Counted from the first letter of the stretch, positions 40,141 through 51,960 are shown. The stretch: DNA of 64,000 nt from Chrysomallon squamiferum (GCA_012295275.1 CM022667.1:14557168-14621167), one strand, 5' to 3'. Numbers and translations: made by a program. The notes: generated by a model from the letters alone, not told the origin.

Positions 40141-40170
40141 GCAACTTCTAGTACTACCGTTACTACTACA
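39980..40170. repeat. (ACT)n array, first duplicated unit
   Basis: Interrupted ACT triplets ending CTTCTAGTACTA before the unique segment. Confidence 0.9.
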
Positions 40171-40303
40171 GATAGATGGTAAATCATATGTTAGAATTTA
40201 AAAGTTCAGTTTGGTAAAGGTTAAACCTCTTTTTGTTTTCCTCAGTTTTCGTCACGAAGACTGAATGAATTAAGCAGTCTTTTAATAATGTTTTTTGATT
40301 TTG
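40171..40303 (+). repeat. unique segment of a 330-bp tandem duplication, copy 1
   Basis: Matches 40501-40630 closely (AAATCATAT, TTAGAATTTAA, AGTTCAGTTTGGTA, TTTTCGTCA all shared). Confidence 0.92.
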
Positions 40304-40500
40304 CTGCTACTGTTACTAATACATCTACTATTACTACTAATGTTAGTGCTGCTGCTGCTACTACTACTAGAAATACTGATACTAAAATAACTACTAGTAC
40401 TTCTACTGTTACTTCTACTATCGCTACTGTTACTACTACTACTACTACTACTACTATTATTCTAGTACTACTTTTACTGCTATTACTTCTAGTACTAGGA
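40304..40500. repeat. (ACT)n array, second duplicated unit
   Basis: ACT triplets again ending CTTCTAGTACTA (40486-40497), offset 341 bp from the first. Confidence 0.9.
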
Positions 40501-40630
40501 TAGGTGATAAATCATATATTAGAATTTAAGAGTTCAGTTTGGTATAGGTTTAACCAATTTTTGTTTTGCTCACTTTTCGTCATGCAGATTCGAATTAAGT
40601 CTTCTTTTAATCAGATTGTTTTGATTTTGA
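40501..40630 (+). repeat. unique segment of the 330-bp tandem duplication, copy 2
   Basis: Second copy of the roughly 130-bp flank, diverged by scattered substitutions. Confidence 0.92.
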
Positions 40631-40777
40631 TATGGACTTCTCAGTTGAGTACATTTCAAATCACGTCCTGAACGAACACTAATCTGGACGTATAAAAGCG
40701 TGATGGAATTCTAGATAGATATATCAATCAATGTATAGGTGTATGTATCAGAAAAATTCCGTTTTCATAGATAAATT

Positions 40778-40780
<3 letters not shown>

Positions 40781-40866
<86 letters not shown>

Positions 40867-40965
40867 CTCACTCGTTCTTTATATCACTCTCTCCTATTTC
40901 TTTCTGTCTAACTCTCTCTCTTTCTTTCTGTCTTCGTCCGTAGCTGTGTCTTTCTGTCTCTCTGC
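40781..40965. repeat. (CT)n with degenerate pyrimidine tail
   Basis: Pure CT to 40863, then TTTC/TCTG variants. Confidence 0.95.
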
Positions 40966-41134
40966 CTACCCCTCAGACTGACGGTCTCTCTGTGTGTCTC
41001 AATTTGAACTCGGAGCCGCAAAATTTCTTCACATTCATCTAACTCACCACACGCGAACTGAAAATCGTAAAAACCTCAGAGACCGTACACAGAGATTATT
41101 ACCAGGGATCTGTGAAAAAAAAAAACAATACCGA

Positions 41135-41226
41135 TGTTACGGACTCGGCGATTGGTCAGTGAGAAACACTCGGGCTCGACAGGCCGCAACTCTGCAGGCT
41201 TGTTACGGACGTGCTCATTGGTCAGT
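41135..41226 (+). promoter_or_regulatory. promoter with duplicated TTACGGAC/ATTGGTCAGT module
   Basis: TGTTACGGAC-N6-ATTGGTCAGT occurs at 41135-41160 and again at 41201-41226. The two outer 10-mers are identical and only the 6-bp spacer differs. Each ATTGG is an inverted CCAAT box (NF-Y type). A third CCAAT lies at 41306-41310. The surrounding 41040-41300 is CpG-rich (for example GCGGGCCGCGC near 41243). I infer a core promoter firing rightwards into the exon ending at 41429. Confidence 0.6.
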
Positions 41227-41429
41227 TCTGGCTTGGCGTTCGCGGGCCGCGCTTCCAGTTGTGTTCCGTATATCAAAGATGTAATGAACTGACGATCGAT
41301 GGGAACCAATCTCTTGAACTGCGAGATCGGACTGACGTTCTCTGGGAATGTATCTATCAAACAGTTCAGTTTGTCTGTCATGTTGTGTGTGAAGGATATT
41401 TCTGTTTAAGGGAATATCTCGTTTCTGAG
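41227..41429 (+). other. candidate 5' exon (start uncertain) ending in a consensus splice donor
   Basis: The segment ends CTGAG with GTAAGT at 41430-41435, a near-perfect donor. Composition drops abruptly to AT-rich, T-run DNA right at that point, as expected at an exon-intron border. Open frames cross it, but none matches a family I know, so it is probably 5' untranslated or mostly so. The transcription start is not determinable by eye; it should lie downstream of the CCAAT boxes. No downstream coding exon of the same gene is recognised in the remaining 22 kb, implying a very long first intron. Confidence 0.5.
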
Positions 41430-42096
41430 GTAAGTTTTTGACTTCTTTTTTTTTTAAATTATTTTCTTTGTTACTAATCATCTCTCAACTTCGTGATATT
41501 AATCATTAGTGTTATATCTAATTTCTTATTAAAATATGTTTTTTAATACAGGTATATGGGTTTTTTTAAATTTTTTATTTTTAAGTATTATTTTTGAAAA
41601 TTGTATTTTGATGACTGTTACTTTTTTTTTTTTTTTTGAGGGTATTTTCTTTAATGTTTCTTTTTTTGTAAGTATTAAGACTTTTTAAAAACTCTAAAAC
41701 TTAGATTTCATTTGAATTATTCCGCGAAAAGTTTTTGACAGAAGTTGTGTGTTTAAATTACATACAAAAAAAAAAAAAAAAAAAAAAAAAGTTTAGATTG
41801 TTTTAATGCATTTTGTTGCTTTGTATTACTAAGATAAAGAAGATCAAGACCTTTTTTCCGTTATTTTTTTTTTTTTTATCATTATTAATTTTTTATAATC
41901 ATCCAGTTATACATACAACACCTTATCTAGATACATTTAGTTACTAAGAAGCGTTTTTAAAAACTTTATTCATTGTTATTATTTTAATATAAAATAGATT
42001 TAGTAAAAAAATTTAAGTCGAGGAAGAATAAAGTAATATTCTAAAAATTGTTTTAGTATAAAATAAAGTAGCGTAATCTAAACGATATAGATAACC
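41430..42096 (+). other. presumed intron start, AT-rich
   Basis: T-runs at 41447-41456 and 41621-41638, poly-A at 41766-41790. No exon. Confidence 0.4.
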
Positions 42097-42200
42097 CCGT
42101 TATAAAAATATTGTTATAAAAGTTACCGTTATAAAGATATTGTTATAAAATACCGTTATAAAGATACTTTTATATATAAAAGGAATATTTTAAAGATGCC
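42097..42200 (+). repeat. 27-29-bp degenerate tandem repeat, 3-4 copies
   Basis: CCGTTATAAARATATTGTTAT begins at 42097 and 42126 and, truncated or altered, at 42153 and 42199. Confidence 0.85.
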
Positions 42201-43125
42201 GTGATAAAAAGAACAGTTAATAAAACATGCAATATACAGTTCAACATTAACATTTACATTCCTGAAGAAATGTAACTATTTCTAATGATAATAGCAAGAA
42301 CATTTTTATGTGACAGAAATAAAACGTCTTAGCAATAAACATATTTTTACTTTTTCTTTAAATGAATTTACATTCCGCCAAAAAAATATTAAAAAATAAA
42401 AAGAAAGAAAGAAAGTTAAATATCTTTATTTAACAGCCTTGTTTAAAGACACCTGAAAGAGTAAGAACAAATATTGGCTGTGAATCCTTAATAAACATAC
42501 ATCATTAAATTCAACTTACAACCTGAAGCACACTTTTTTTTTTTCAACAAATTACAATAGCGAAGAATCTGAAAATACAGCAGCAAAAGTGCTTTTATGC
42601 CAAAACATAAGAGTAGAGAAGTTTTAAAATAAACCGTTCTGCATCAAGAGCACTTTTAATCCTAAAATTTTTTTTTAGCGAAATTTCATAAAATAAACCA
42701 AATTACAACAGAGAAGACTTTTAAAATGTATCGTACAGCATCAAAATCGCTTTTATTCCAAACAATTACATTAAAGTAAATCATACAGCAGCAAGAACGC
42801 TTTTCGTATTTCTTGAGCCGCGGCAGAGAATCTATCACTTGTTCCCTCTGCAGTCTATTGGCTAAAAGTTCACCGAGTTGATTCACCAGGTAAATATTTA
42901 ATATATTTTTGTATTTAACACTGGAGAGGAACAGCGACTGTGAATAATTGATATACATTCATATTTAATATTTCTAACTATTGTCTCAGTTTAAAGTGCC
43001 TGTTTACACGTTATCTCTGCAGTGCCAGGTCACTGGCAAGGCAAAGCTGGGTGGGACCAGAAACGACCAGGATTTAGATGGTTTTTCACGGTTTTCTGGA
43101 TCAAGGCTCAATGCGTTTGCTTCAG
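42201..43125. other. AT-rich spacer
   Basis: Words like AAATTACAACAGAGAAG and CAGCATCAAAAKCGCTTTTAT recur loosely at 42540-42810, suggesting another decayed tandem repeat with a period near 65-80 bp. No gene. Confidence 0.4.
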
Positions 43126-43146
43126 TACTTACGACCTTTGCGAATT

Positions 43147-43206
43147 ACTTACGTTCGTACTTACGTTCGTACTTACGTTCATACTTACGTTTGTACTTAC
43201 GATCAT
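43147..43206 (+). repeat. 12-bp tandem repeat, about 5 copies
   Basis: Unit TTACGTTCGTAC with T/C and G/A variants. Reads Tyr-Leu-Arg-Ser or Asn-Val-Ser-Thr in translation, an artefact. Confidence 0.95.
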
Positions 43207-43260
43207 AACAAGAAGAAGAACAACAAAAAAATAAATAAATAAATAAAAAAAAAAAAATAA

Positions 43261-43314
<54 letters not shown>

Positions 43315-43320
43315 CAAAAT
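43207..43320. repeat. (AAAT)n, poly-A and (AAT)n
   Basis: Low complexity, AAT pure at about 43260-43313. Confidence 0.95.
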
Positions 43321-43455
43321 AGAGAAAAGGCAAAAAAAAAATATATATATACGTTATTTGGGTAATATTAAGAAATAAAGAAATTTAAGTAAATTCCGAT
43401 TAACATCCATTCCGATTTACGTTCGATCGCCAAGAACGTAAACAGGTCGTAAGTA

Positions 43456-43865
43456 GGGTACTTAAACTACAAACTAAACAGTGATAAGTGAAGAACCAAA
43501 GTGTATCTATCTAACAGATACAAGTGAAATATACTTTTTCAAAGCCGGTTCTCCGTTAAATCATGTCTTCCAGAAGGAGGAGGGGGACTCCTGCCTGTAT
43601 ATTACACAATATATAAATTTAATACACGATAATCCATTGTTTCCGAATCTTCGGATTCAATTAGTGACTGCGAAAAATCTATATAACATTGTCCGTCATT
43701 TAATACAGGCAATTATAACTAATCTAGATTTACTTAACTTGTAATGCTTTGTTATGTAAGCCGATTCATTATTTAATAATGTTGACTAAGGAAAGCAATT
43801 AGAAATGAATTTTCAGGGAATATGACTGAACAATAAATAAGTAACAATAATCACCTATTTTATTT
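43456..43865. other. AT-rich spacer
   Basis: An 87-codon frame (43481-43744, +) has no recognised domain and no flanking splice pair that convinces me. Confidence 0.35.
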
Positions 43866-43993
43866 ATTTCCTTCCTTCTTTCTTTCATTCTTTCGTTCTT
43901 TCTTTCTTTCTTTCTTTTTTCTTTCTTTCTTCTTCTTTCTTCTTCTTCTTCTTCTTCTTCTTATTTCTTCTTCTTCTTCTTATTATTATTTTG
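43866..43993. repeat. (TTTC)n-(TTC)n-(TTA)n array
   Basis: Pyrimidine-rich tetramers pass into TTC then ATT triplets. The TTC/TTA end is the inverse of the array at 44301-44398. Confidence 0.95.
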
Positions 43994-44300
43994 CAGCAGT
44001 TGTACTATTTTAATTTCTGTTACTTTAATTTTGCGATTTATATTTTGACTGATACAATTGTTTTTACGTGATCCGCTGATTCTTTCTTTATTCCTCCACT
44101 CCTATAAATCGCACATTATTGTTTTTTTGTCAGTAATTATTATTCACGAAGCAACAATAGTCGTCCACGTCTTATAAGACTGAGTCACTCAGTCTGTATG
44201 CACAATTATCGTCGTATCAGTTACTGAATGTTATTAATCCATAAGTAATAAACACTGAAGAATTATTGGGATTACTGATTCTTTAATAAAATAAAGTTCA
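43994..44300. other. single-copy spacer between inverted triplet arrays
   Basis: No gene signal. It is the loop of a potential long fold-back. Confidence 0.4.
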
Positions 44301-44366
<66 letters not shown>

Positions 44367-44398
44367 AAGAAGAAGAAGAAGAAGAAGAAGAAGAAGAA
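44301..44398 (+). repeat. (AAT)n-(AAG)n compound array
   Basis: AAT to 44338, AAG to 44397. Confidence 0.97.
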
Positions 44399-44637
44399 TC
44401 ATCTCTGTATGAAAGTTTATGCCACAGTTAATCCTTTTATATTCGAAAGTAATCTCTTTCTCCCGTTCTAGCTACTGCTCCACAACCTTTTTATCAGATA
44501 TATATATAAATATATACAAATAATATTTGTTTTGCTTTTTCTTTCTTTCATTTAATTTCATTATCGTATAGGACACTTGATAACTGGTAATATTAAAAAG
44601 TTTTAATAAGTCGTTAAACAATATTCCTTCGACTGTT

Positions 44638-44775
44638 TCATCGCTCGATCGTTCGTTCGCTCTTTCGTAACATTTGTTCTTTCATTCACTCGTTCATTCG
44701 TTTGTTCACTCTTTCGTTCGTTCGTTCTCTCACTTGTTCGTTCGCACGTTCCTTCTTTTATTTTTCCGTTCGATC
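44638..44775. repeat. degenerate (TTCG)n/(TTCA)n array
   Basis: CG-containing tetranucleotides (TTCG, TTTG, CTCG) over about 135 bp, an unusual CpG-rich simple repeat. Confidence 0.85.
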
Positions 44776-45037
44776 GTACTAAAAAAACAAACAGCTGTTA
44801 CAAAAATAACAGTGTCAATATGAAACATTTAAACATAACTACACGATTAGAGAGAAAGACGTCAGAGATTAAACTTTTATAAAATAATCAATAACGTCGT
44901 TTAAAATAAATTAGTGCTTTTGGTGCCAAAATAAAATAAAAATAAAAATAAAATAGAGACAAATAAAAAATAATAATAAAAAGAAAAAGAAAAGAAAAAA
45001 GAAACTGATGCAATATAATAATAATTATTATTATTAT
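44776..45037. other. AT-rich spacer, A-rich end
   Basis: AAAT/A-rich at 44925-45002. Confidence 0.5.
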
Positions 45038-45065
45038 ACTGCTACTATTACTACTACTACTACTT

Positions 45066-45126
<61 letters not shown>

Positions 45127-45235
45127 TACTACTATTACTACTACTACTACTACAACTACTACTACTACTACTACTACTACTATTATTACTACTACTGGTA
45201 CTGCTGCTACTACTACTACTACTAATAATAATAAT
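45038..45235. repeat. (ACT)n array
   Basis: Mostly pure ACT with TTC and ATT interruptions, ending in AAT. Confidence 0.97.
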
Positions 45236-45342
45236 AAAAAGACAAAAACAAATAAAGAAATAAATAAAAAAAAAAAAGAACGAACGAAAAGAAGGAAAAT
45301 AGAATAAAATAAATGAATGGAGAGGAAACTGAAAGAAACGTG

Positions 45343-45525
45343 CGTTACTGCTGTCTTCATTACTATCATCATTACTATCATCATCATTACTATCATCAAA
45401 AATCATCATTACTATCATTAAAAATCATTACTATCATCATCACTATCATTATCATTATTATCACCGTGATCATTGTTATCAACATCATTACTGTCATCGA
45501 TATAACCACAGCTATCTCCCCGGCA
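45343..45525. repeat. (ATC)n/(ATT)n array
   Basis: CATTACTAT and ATC words; translation artefacts only. Confidence 0.85.
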
Positions 45526-47190
45526 CCATTAAAACCAAATCATTATCAGATCCGCGAATTCAAGAAAAAGCCAGAGCCATCATGATAATCTGAAAACAAT
45601 TTATTCTTGATACGTTTTCGTCATTTTATTATGATTATTTATGATTATTATGATTATTATTATTATTAATATTTTTATTTTATTTTATTTTATTATTATT
45701 TTTTTTTAAATAGTTCATCGACTAGCATACAAAAGAGATTTAGAAAAACTAAATTAACTTTCAGAATAAGATAACTGAAATTGAGACTCGTTTTGTTTTA
45801 ACTAATCGAATCGTGGTTGTCACAAATAATGTATCAGTGAAACAGAAAATTATGATCACAGTATTAAAACACATTGAAAATATTTCTTTATTTTTAATTT
45901 TATGATGTGCACTGTTCGTTTTGTTCTGCAACATACGTGTTAATAATCGCTTATAAGAAATCATGAAATTCAAAATGTTTCGAGTAGACCAGATGATGGA
46001 TGATACCTTTCAGTTTCCGAACGGTTTAGTGTAGATCGTCTCTATTTTATTCATAAAATTATTAAAACAATATTATACAAATGTACATACGGATGTTAAT
46101 AGAAGATGTATATGAAATATAAATCAATTTTGTGTTAAGATTTCGTCCATTACTCAAGCTGTGTCCTTGTATTCTAAAATCCAGGATATTCCCAATCACG
46201 GATAAAGGATATCTAACGTGATTTTAACATAAAGACTTTATGTTTGTATTTGAAATAACCTATATAAACAATCTGACGTAAATATAATACTTCTTAAATA
46301 TTAATTTTAAGAGTAATGTTTTTGTTTTAACGACGACATTAAAATGCACTGAATAATTACGTATGTTAAATGAAATAACGATAAATCAAAAAAACAAAAA
46401 AGAAAAAAAAAGAAAGAATACAAATGACAGGAAAAGAAAAGAAAAAGAAAATAATCAAAAGAAGAAGACTAAAACCTACGGATCTACGCTAATCGTTAAA
46501 AGTACAGTCTCTATAGACAAGTAACACTTTAATTCCTACGGGAAAAATAATCAATTAACGTGTAAATAAGAATAATCAAACTAAATCCAAAATTATTCCA
46601 GTGTTGAATACAATTAATACAATCTGCCTTACGTAAAACACGTACTGAACGCTGTTATTCAAACTGTGTATGGATTAACAACGTGTGTATGTATATAGGA
46701 ACTGAACACACTAAATTTATCGCTAGAGCTAAAATAGAGACACATATTGTCATTATTCCAGCACTGTATTAATAATTGTGAATACCTCAGAGCCATTTCT
46801 ATGGACCATCGCACTGTGCACACAACTATAATTCTTTTAATAGCATCTGCTGTATGTAGTGAAAGTGCCATGCTTTCACGTACGTTTCTGTTTTAATGTT
46901 AACGTTACATTCACAGGCTCCAGTCGATGGCGTTAATAGTTGTTTCACAGAAAAACAAATCGCGTTTGAAATTATTTCTACCATTCGACGTAGTTTAATC
47001 ATTGTCATTAATTAGTGCTTGTTTACAACGCGCACGTAAAAACCAAACAAGTTTCTAATAATTAGTTTACTTTCAGCGTTTTAATCATTTCATCTAATCA
47101 TTCCTCGTGTTTCACGAATTTCTTTTTATTTTATTTTATTATTATTTTTTTTTTTTGGTTTACCAATTAATTCCTTTGGAATACATACAT
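45526..47190. other. AT-rich single-copy spacer
   Basis: 1.6 kb with an ATT-rich start (45630-45705), A-runs at 46386-46415 and otherwise unremarkable sequence. No exon or larger repeat recognised. Confidence 0.5.
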
Positions 47191-47929
47191 ATATATATAT
47201 ATATAATTTTTTTTTTTTTCACTTATCTGTTCTTATTTCTTATTTTTCTCTTCTTATTTTCAAAGTGTTGCTTAAAAAAAATAGATAATAATACTAAAAA
47301 CAAAAAAAAATTATTCTTTCACGATATAACTATCGATTATCGAGTTTCATAACTAGTTGCAATTATTAGCAATTTTCTTTTTCGTTTTCTTTATCATCTT
47401 GTTTGGTCGTTAGTTTCTTTAAATCTTTTTTTTTTTTCATAACTAAATTTCTAAAACAACTTTCAGTGCGTCATTGGTTTCCTAAGAACTATTAAATTCT
47501 CCGGTATTGACTTGAATTCAAAGAAAAACAAATTTCAATTAGTTTTCCATAATGGCTAATTTTTGTTCTTTCTCCTACAATTTTTTTCTTTCTTATTTTT
47601 ATTTTCAAGGTTTCCTTCGACATTTCCTTTATTCTCTAACAAAGTTTCTCTGTCACTCCTTTTTTTTTTTTGTTTTTTTTTGCTTTCTTCATTTATTTCT
47701 AATTATAATATTATCTCTGAGTTTTCATTGTTGATTAACTTACAAATTTCTCAACAGTATTTTAAAAGTAAACAGGCATTTATATATATATATATATATA
47801 TCATATACATCTATGAGTATAAGCATGTGTCAACATCATTAAAATAAATAAATAAATAAATAAAACAATATTAATAATAATTTACACACGCTCATATGCA
47901 TAGACAGACAGATAAACAGACAGAGAGAC
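47191..47929. other. T-rich spacer with (TA)n
   Basis: TA at 47187-47206 and 47780-47800, T-runs near 47210 and 47660-47680, AAAT at 47844-47865. Confidence 0.5.
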
Positions 47930-48072
<143 letters not shown>

Positions 48073-48747
48073 ACCATTTATCAAGGAATGCACAGTCATT
48101 TTCCAGATATCATAAACACTTGTTTACGAAGACAGAAAAATAATATGTAAAATAAATTAATAATTTAAAAAGAATTCTGAACTTTAGGAATTTGGCTACG
48201 AATGATGGCAGCTTGAAAAGAACAGTCGTAAACAGAACAGTTCTTAATAATAATAATAGTAATAATGTATTCCAGTAATTCTGTTGTTTACAACACACCA
48301 CACACGCAGCAAACACTGAAAAACTGCGTAATTATACTGAACTGTGGAATTCTGTATGATTACTTCAACAAGTGGTCATTCAGAGTGATTGCTATTTAAA
48401 CAGCCTCGACCGTAGCCTTCACTGGTCGTCAATTTTAGTATTATTTCTATACCGGAATTCTATTTATTTCTGAGGCAAATGCACAGGCAGGCTTTCTTCA
48501 TGTTCTTATTAAATAAACCTGTGTTATATTAATAATGTTATGAACAGACATGCCACACTTCTTTGGACGTGATCACGTTTGAAAATGTTTAACCGAAGAA
48601 CTGTACCTTTGGTTATAGAGAGCAACAGAATAAATAATTATATTCTGAATTATTTTAACTAATTTATTTATTATTGTTATTTTATTTTATTTCAATTATT
48701 TATATAATATAATATTAACAGAAGAGTACATTTTCAAAAATCTGTGC
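48073..48747. other. AT-rich spacer
   Basis: No gene or repeat recognised. Confidence 0.45.
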
Positions 48748-48781
48748 GCCGCCATTTTTGTCCCCTATCGTAATGACGTCA
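48748..48781. promoter_or_regulatory. possible promoter: YY1-like site plus CRE
   Basis: GCCGCCATTTTT at 48748-48759 and the perfect palindrome TGACGTCA at 48774-48781, with a CpG-rich stretch following (48818-48860). The pair within 35 bp is typical of animal promoters, but no exon or donor is evident next to it. Confidence 0.3.
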
Positions 48782-49396
48782 TAACATACAGGGAGAAAAG
48801 AAAAACAGCATCTATGACTACCCCGCGTACGCGATGTCGTAACGACTCCACTTGTGACGGAGTAAAAAGAAGACTTTCACATGGATTTATTATCATAGTT
48901 TGTTACGAGCGATGTTAGGTCCTCTAAAATAATCAAATAATAAACTGGAACATTAAACTAATTTTATTAAACCATTTCCTATCAGCACACGAAGTGTTTG
49001 AATCGCGAGATGCTGTTATGGTGAAGAACATGCTCTCGGTGCTGCTGTTTTGAATACAAATCCATATACTCCGTTCTAGAACTGGGAAAAGAAAGCTCTG
49101 TACTTGATGCTGGAGTACTAAGAGTATTTTCAGATGTGGCGAGTTTAACACTGGGTTAGTGAAAAGAATTAGACACTATTCATGTTCGGAAATGTGAGTG
49201 AGATTTAGTGTGGAGAAAATGAGTTGTTTTGCATGCAAACAAACATCTTGATGTGCATGGAAATTTTCACATATGACCGTGCGATTGTTAATGAATTTTA
49301 AGTGCTTTAGTATTGAAAAATTGTTTCTTTTTTTCGAAATGTTTATTTATTATTTTATCTATCTGCATTAGCAGTACCAAAATTTATAGCACGACG
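48782..49396. other. single-copy spacer
   Basis: Nothing recognised beyond moderate CpG at the start. Confidence 0.4.
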
Positions 49397-49528
<132 letters not shown>

Positions 49529-49948
49529 TATGTAACAAGTTTTAAATGACTATTTTACAGAATTAAAGAACATATATGAATCTGCTATTATATTTTTCTT
49601 TTGTTCTAACAAAACAATTACAAGCATTGTCTTGTAGCTGGACAAATATAGAAAGGAATTTTGTTTGACAATAAGCGCATCTGTTGTCATTAGCTGACAT
49701 TTGGCAATGTCTAGAGATATGCAGAGATAGAAAACCTGACTGAAGAAAGGAATGCAGAATGAAATAAAATAAAATAGATGAATATAGCAAGAATGTATGC
49801 AATATTTAGAATAACGTGTCACTGGAAGAAAACAAAAATTATTATTATTATTATTTGGTAGTAGTAGTAGTAATTGTAATAGTAATATAAGTGTGGTAGT
49901 GTAAGTATCAGGAAACAAAAAGAAGAAAGAAAAAAGAAAACCTAGAGA
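49529..49948. other. AT-rich spacer
   Basis: A minus-strand frame of 122 codons (49550-49918) is AT-rich and begins in ATT/AGT triplets; not called. Confidence 0.4.
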
Positions 49949-49949
49949 A

Positions 49950-50003
<54 letters not shown>
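49949..50003. repeat. (AAT)n
   Basis: Pure AAT triplets. Confidence 0.95.
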
Positions 50004-50005
<2 letters not shown>

Positions 50006-50345
50006 TTATGATGATGATAATAAAAATGTTAGTAGTGGCTGTTGTCGGGATAACAACAACAACAAAGTAACATTAATCGTCAAAAACTGAGTCATCTAGT
50101 GACGATAAAAAATAAAAAAACCTCCAAGCTGCCAATTTCATATTCCGAGTCAGTGAGCTGGTGTCAACATTCATATTCTGCTGTCATTACGTACAACATC
50201 CGACAAAAAAATCTGAAAGAAAATCTGATCATGCATAGCGGAATCAACAGTAAATATGACGTTTAGACGATAGCTTTGACAGAAAAGGGACAAAAAAAAA
50301 AAATATTAATAATAAAAAATAAAAAATAAATAAATAAAGTACACT
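50004..50345. other. AT-rich spacer
   Basis: No feature recognised. Confidence 0.4.
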
Positions 50346-50940
50346 GCTACGCTTCCTGTCGCGCGGCAGAAATCTGGGAACCAGTGGACGCCGTGAAAAA
50401 AAAAAAAAAAAATGAGAAACTGTTCTCTATACGACTTACGCGGATTATCGAAAACGACCCTGTCGTTCTCCGATCGTATGATTCATAACATTTTTATGAT
50501 TACTATTGCATGGCATCGTCGTATTTCTTTCAACGAGGCCCATTTCCGAGATTTATTGGCCACATCACCTTAGCAAAGGATATGAAGAAGTGAGCTTTAT
50601 TCGCCGGTTCACGGGCGAGCGAAACAGATAACTTCTCGTTAAACGGTTTTTATTAACAACACAGAGCAAAAGAAAATCTATTTAGCAGAAAGAATCTGCT
50701 GAAGCGAGAGAATGTGAAAACATAACTGCCGAACGCCCAGTTCCTCAATCTATTTCATCTTTGTCGAGTATTTTTCTATTTGATAAAGCAGTTTACGGTT
50801 CTTGGGGTGTCGCTTGAAAGCTGTCATGCTTTCAGCACTTAATTAACACACATTCATTATAGCTGTTTGTAGTTGCCGCAGAGAGGAAATATTCAGCAAA
50901 GAGCAAGAGATTTTTGTTGTGTAAATAACGTACAAAAAAA
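50346..50940. other. CpG-rich conserved-looking block
   Basis: High-complexity DNA with CpG-rich words (50350-50395, 50600-50640) and TTAATTAA/ATGATT-type words. It is free of simple repeats except a short poly-A at 50398. No sustained frame. Regulatory element preferred. Confidence 0.35.
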
Positions 50941-51085
50941 TTTAGTTTTTTTTAGAAAGATACTTTTAAATGTGACATATACATTCTTATGCAGCGCAAC
51001 ATATCCATAAAATCACAGATAAAGCATTATGTGTGCAAAAACTACTCGCTGAAATACACAGGACTCGCAAAATCAGAAATGGCAT

Positions 51086-51214
51086 ACATACATACATACA
51101 TAATACATTCATACATACGTACGTACGTACGTACATACATACATACATACATACATACATACATACATACATACATACATACATACATACATACATACAT
51201 ACATACATACATAC
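51086..51214. repeat. (ATAC)n with an (ACGT)n insert
   Basis: ATAC units flank GTACGTACGTACGTAC at about 51119-51134, a self-complementary CpG-containing variant. Confidence 0.97.
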
Positions 51215-51570
51215 TTTAATAATTACATCCAAATATAAAATTAACCTTATATTCGTAAACACCAAAACTCATTATCTATCTATCTGTCTATCTATGTGTA
51301 TATATATGTGTGTGTGTGTGTGTGTGAACGGAAAAGAAACCCACTCACACATGCACACACACATGTACACACCCATACACACATACACACTTATATACAC
51401 GTTCAGAACACACAAACCAACATTCATGAAACGCAAACAAATGAAATCCTAATTACACTTTTTTTTGTATGTGTTAAACTGAACATCAGTTTATTAATAT
51501 GTTTCACCTGCCTCTGTGTAAACAAGAATATAGATCACTGGAGCACGAATATTATTATTAATTAATATTT
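51215..51570. repeat. CA/TG-rich and ATCT low complexity, then spacer
   Basis: ATCT at 51275-51295, TG at 51300-51325, CACACA/CATACA at 51340-51400. Confidence 0.8.
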
Positions 51571-51838
51571 CTAATTAAGCTCCGACTAACGTGTACCAGT
51601 TATTAATCTGTGCTCGTTAATAATTAAAATCAGCTTAAAGATATGCAAACAGTTCACTGTAATAATAACAATATGGCGAATGGCTCTCGTTATAGAAAAT
51701 TTAAAGGAATCGCTTCTTTTGTTTAGAATTTTTATTTTCATGCAAGGCCAAAAATATTTTATCGATGATTTCTCGCAATGTCGTCGATGACGTTGGTTAA
51801 GATTACGACATCGTTTTAAATACTTCGTCTCAAACAAC
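51571..51838. other. conserved-looking block with TAAT and octamer-like words
   Basis: TTAATAATTAAAAT near 51618 and ATATGCAAAC near 51641 (POU-octamer-like), CpG-rich end at 51770-51830. No frame. Confidence 0.3.
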
Positions 51839-51894
51839 AGTAATAAATAAATAAATAAAAAAAATAAAAATAAAAAAAAAAAAAAAAAAAAAAA

Positions 51895-51937
<43 letters not shown>

Positions 51938-51960
51938 GTAGAGAAAAAAAAAAAAATAAC
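51839..51960. repeat. (AAAT)n and poly-A
   Basis: Low complexity. Confidence 0.97.

Larger units (their letters stand above)
43126..43455. mobile_element. MITE-like segment with 12-bp terminal inverted repeats
   Basis: TACTTACGACCT (43126-43137) is exactly inverted as AGGTCGTAAGTA (43444-43455). The interior holds a 12-bp array and (AAT)n, with no coding capacity. No clear target-site duplication. Alternative: chance inverted words in repeat-rich DNA. Confidence 0.35.

Noticed and set aside
40994-41284. 96-codon plus-strand and 101-codon minus-strand frames over the CCAAT promoter
   Set aside because: They span the promoter module and overlap on both strands. The CpG-rich composition lowers stop frequency and explains them.
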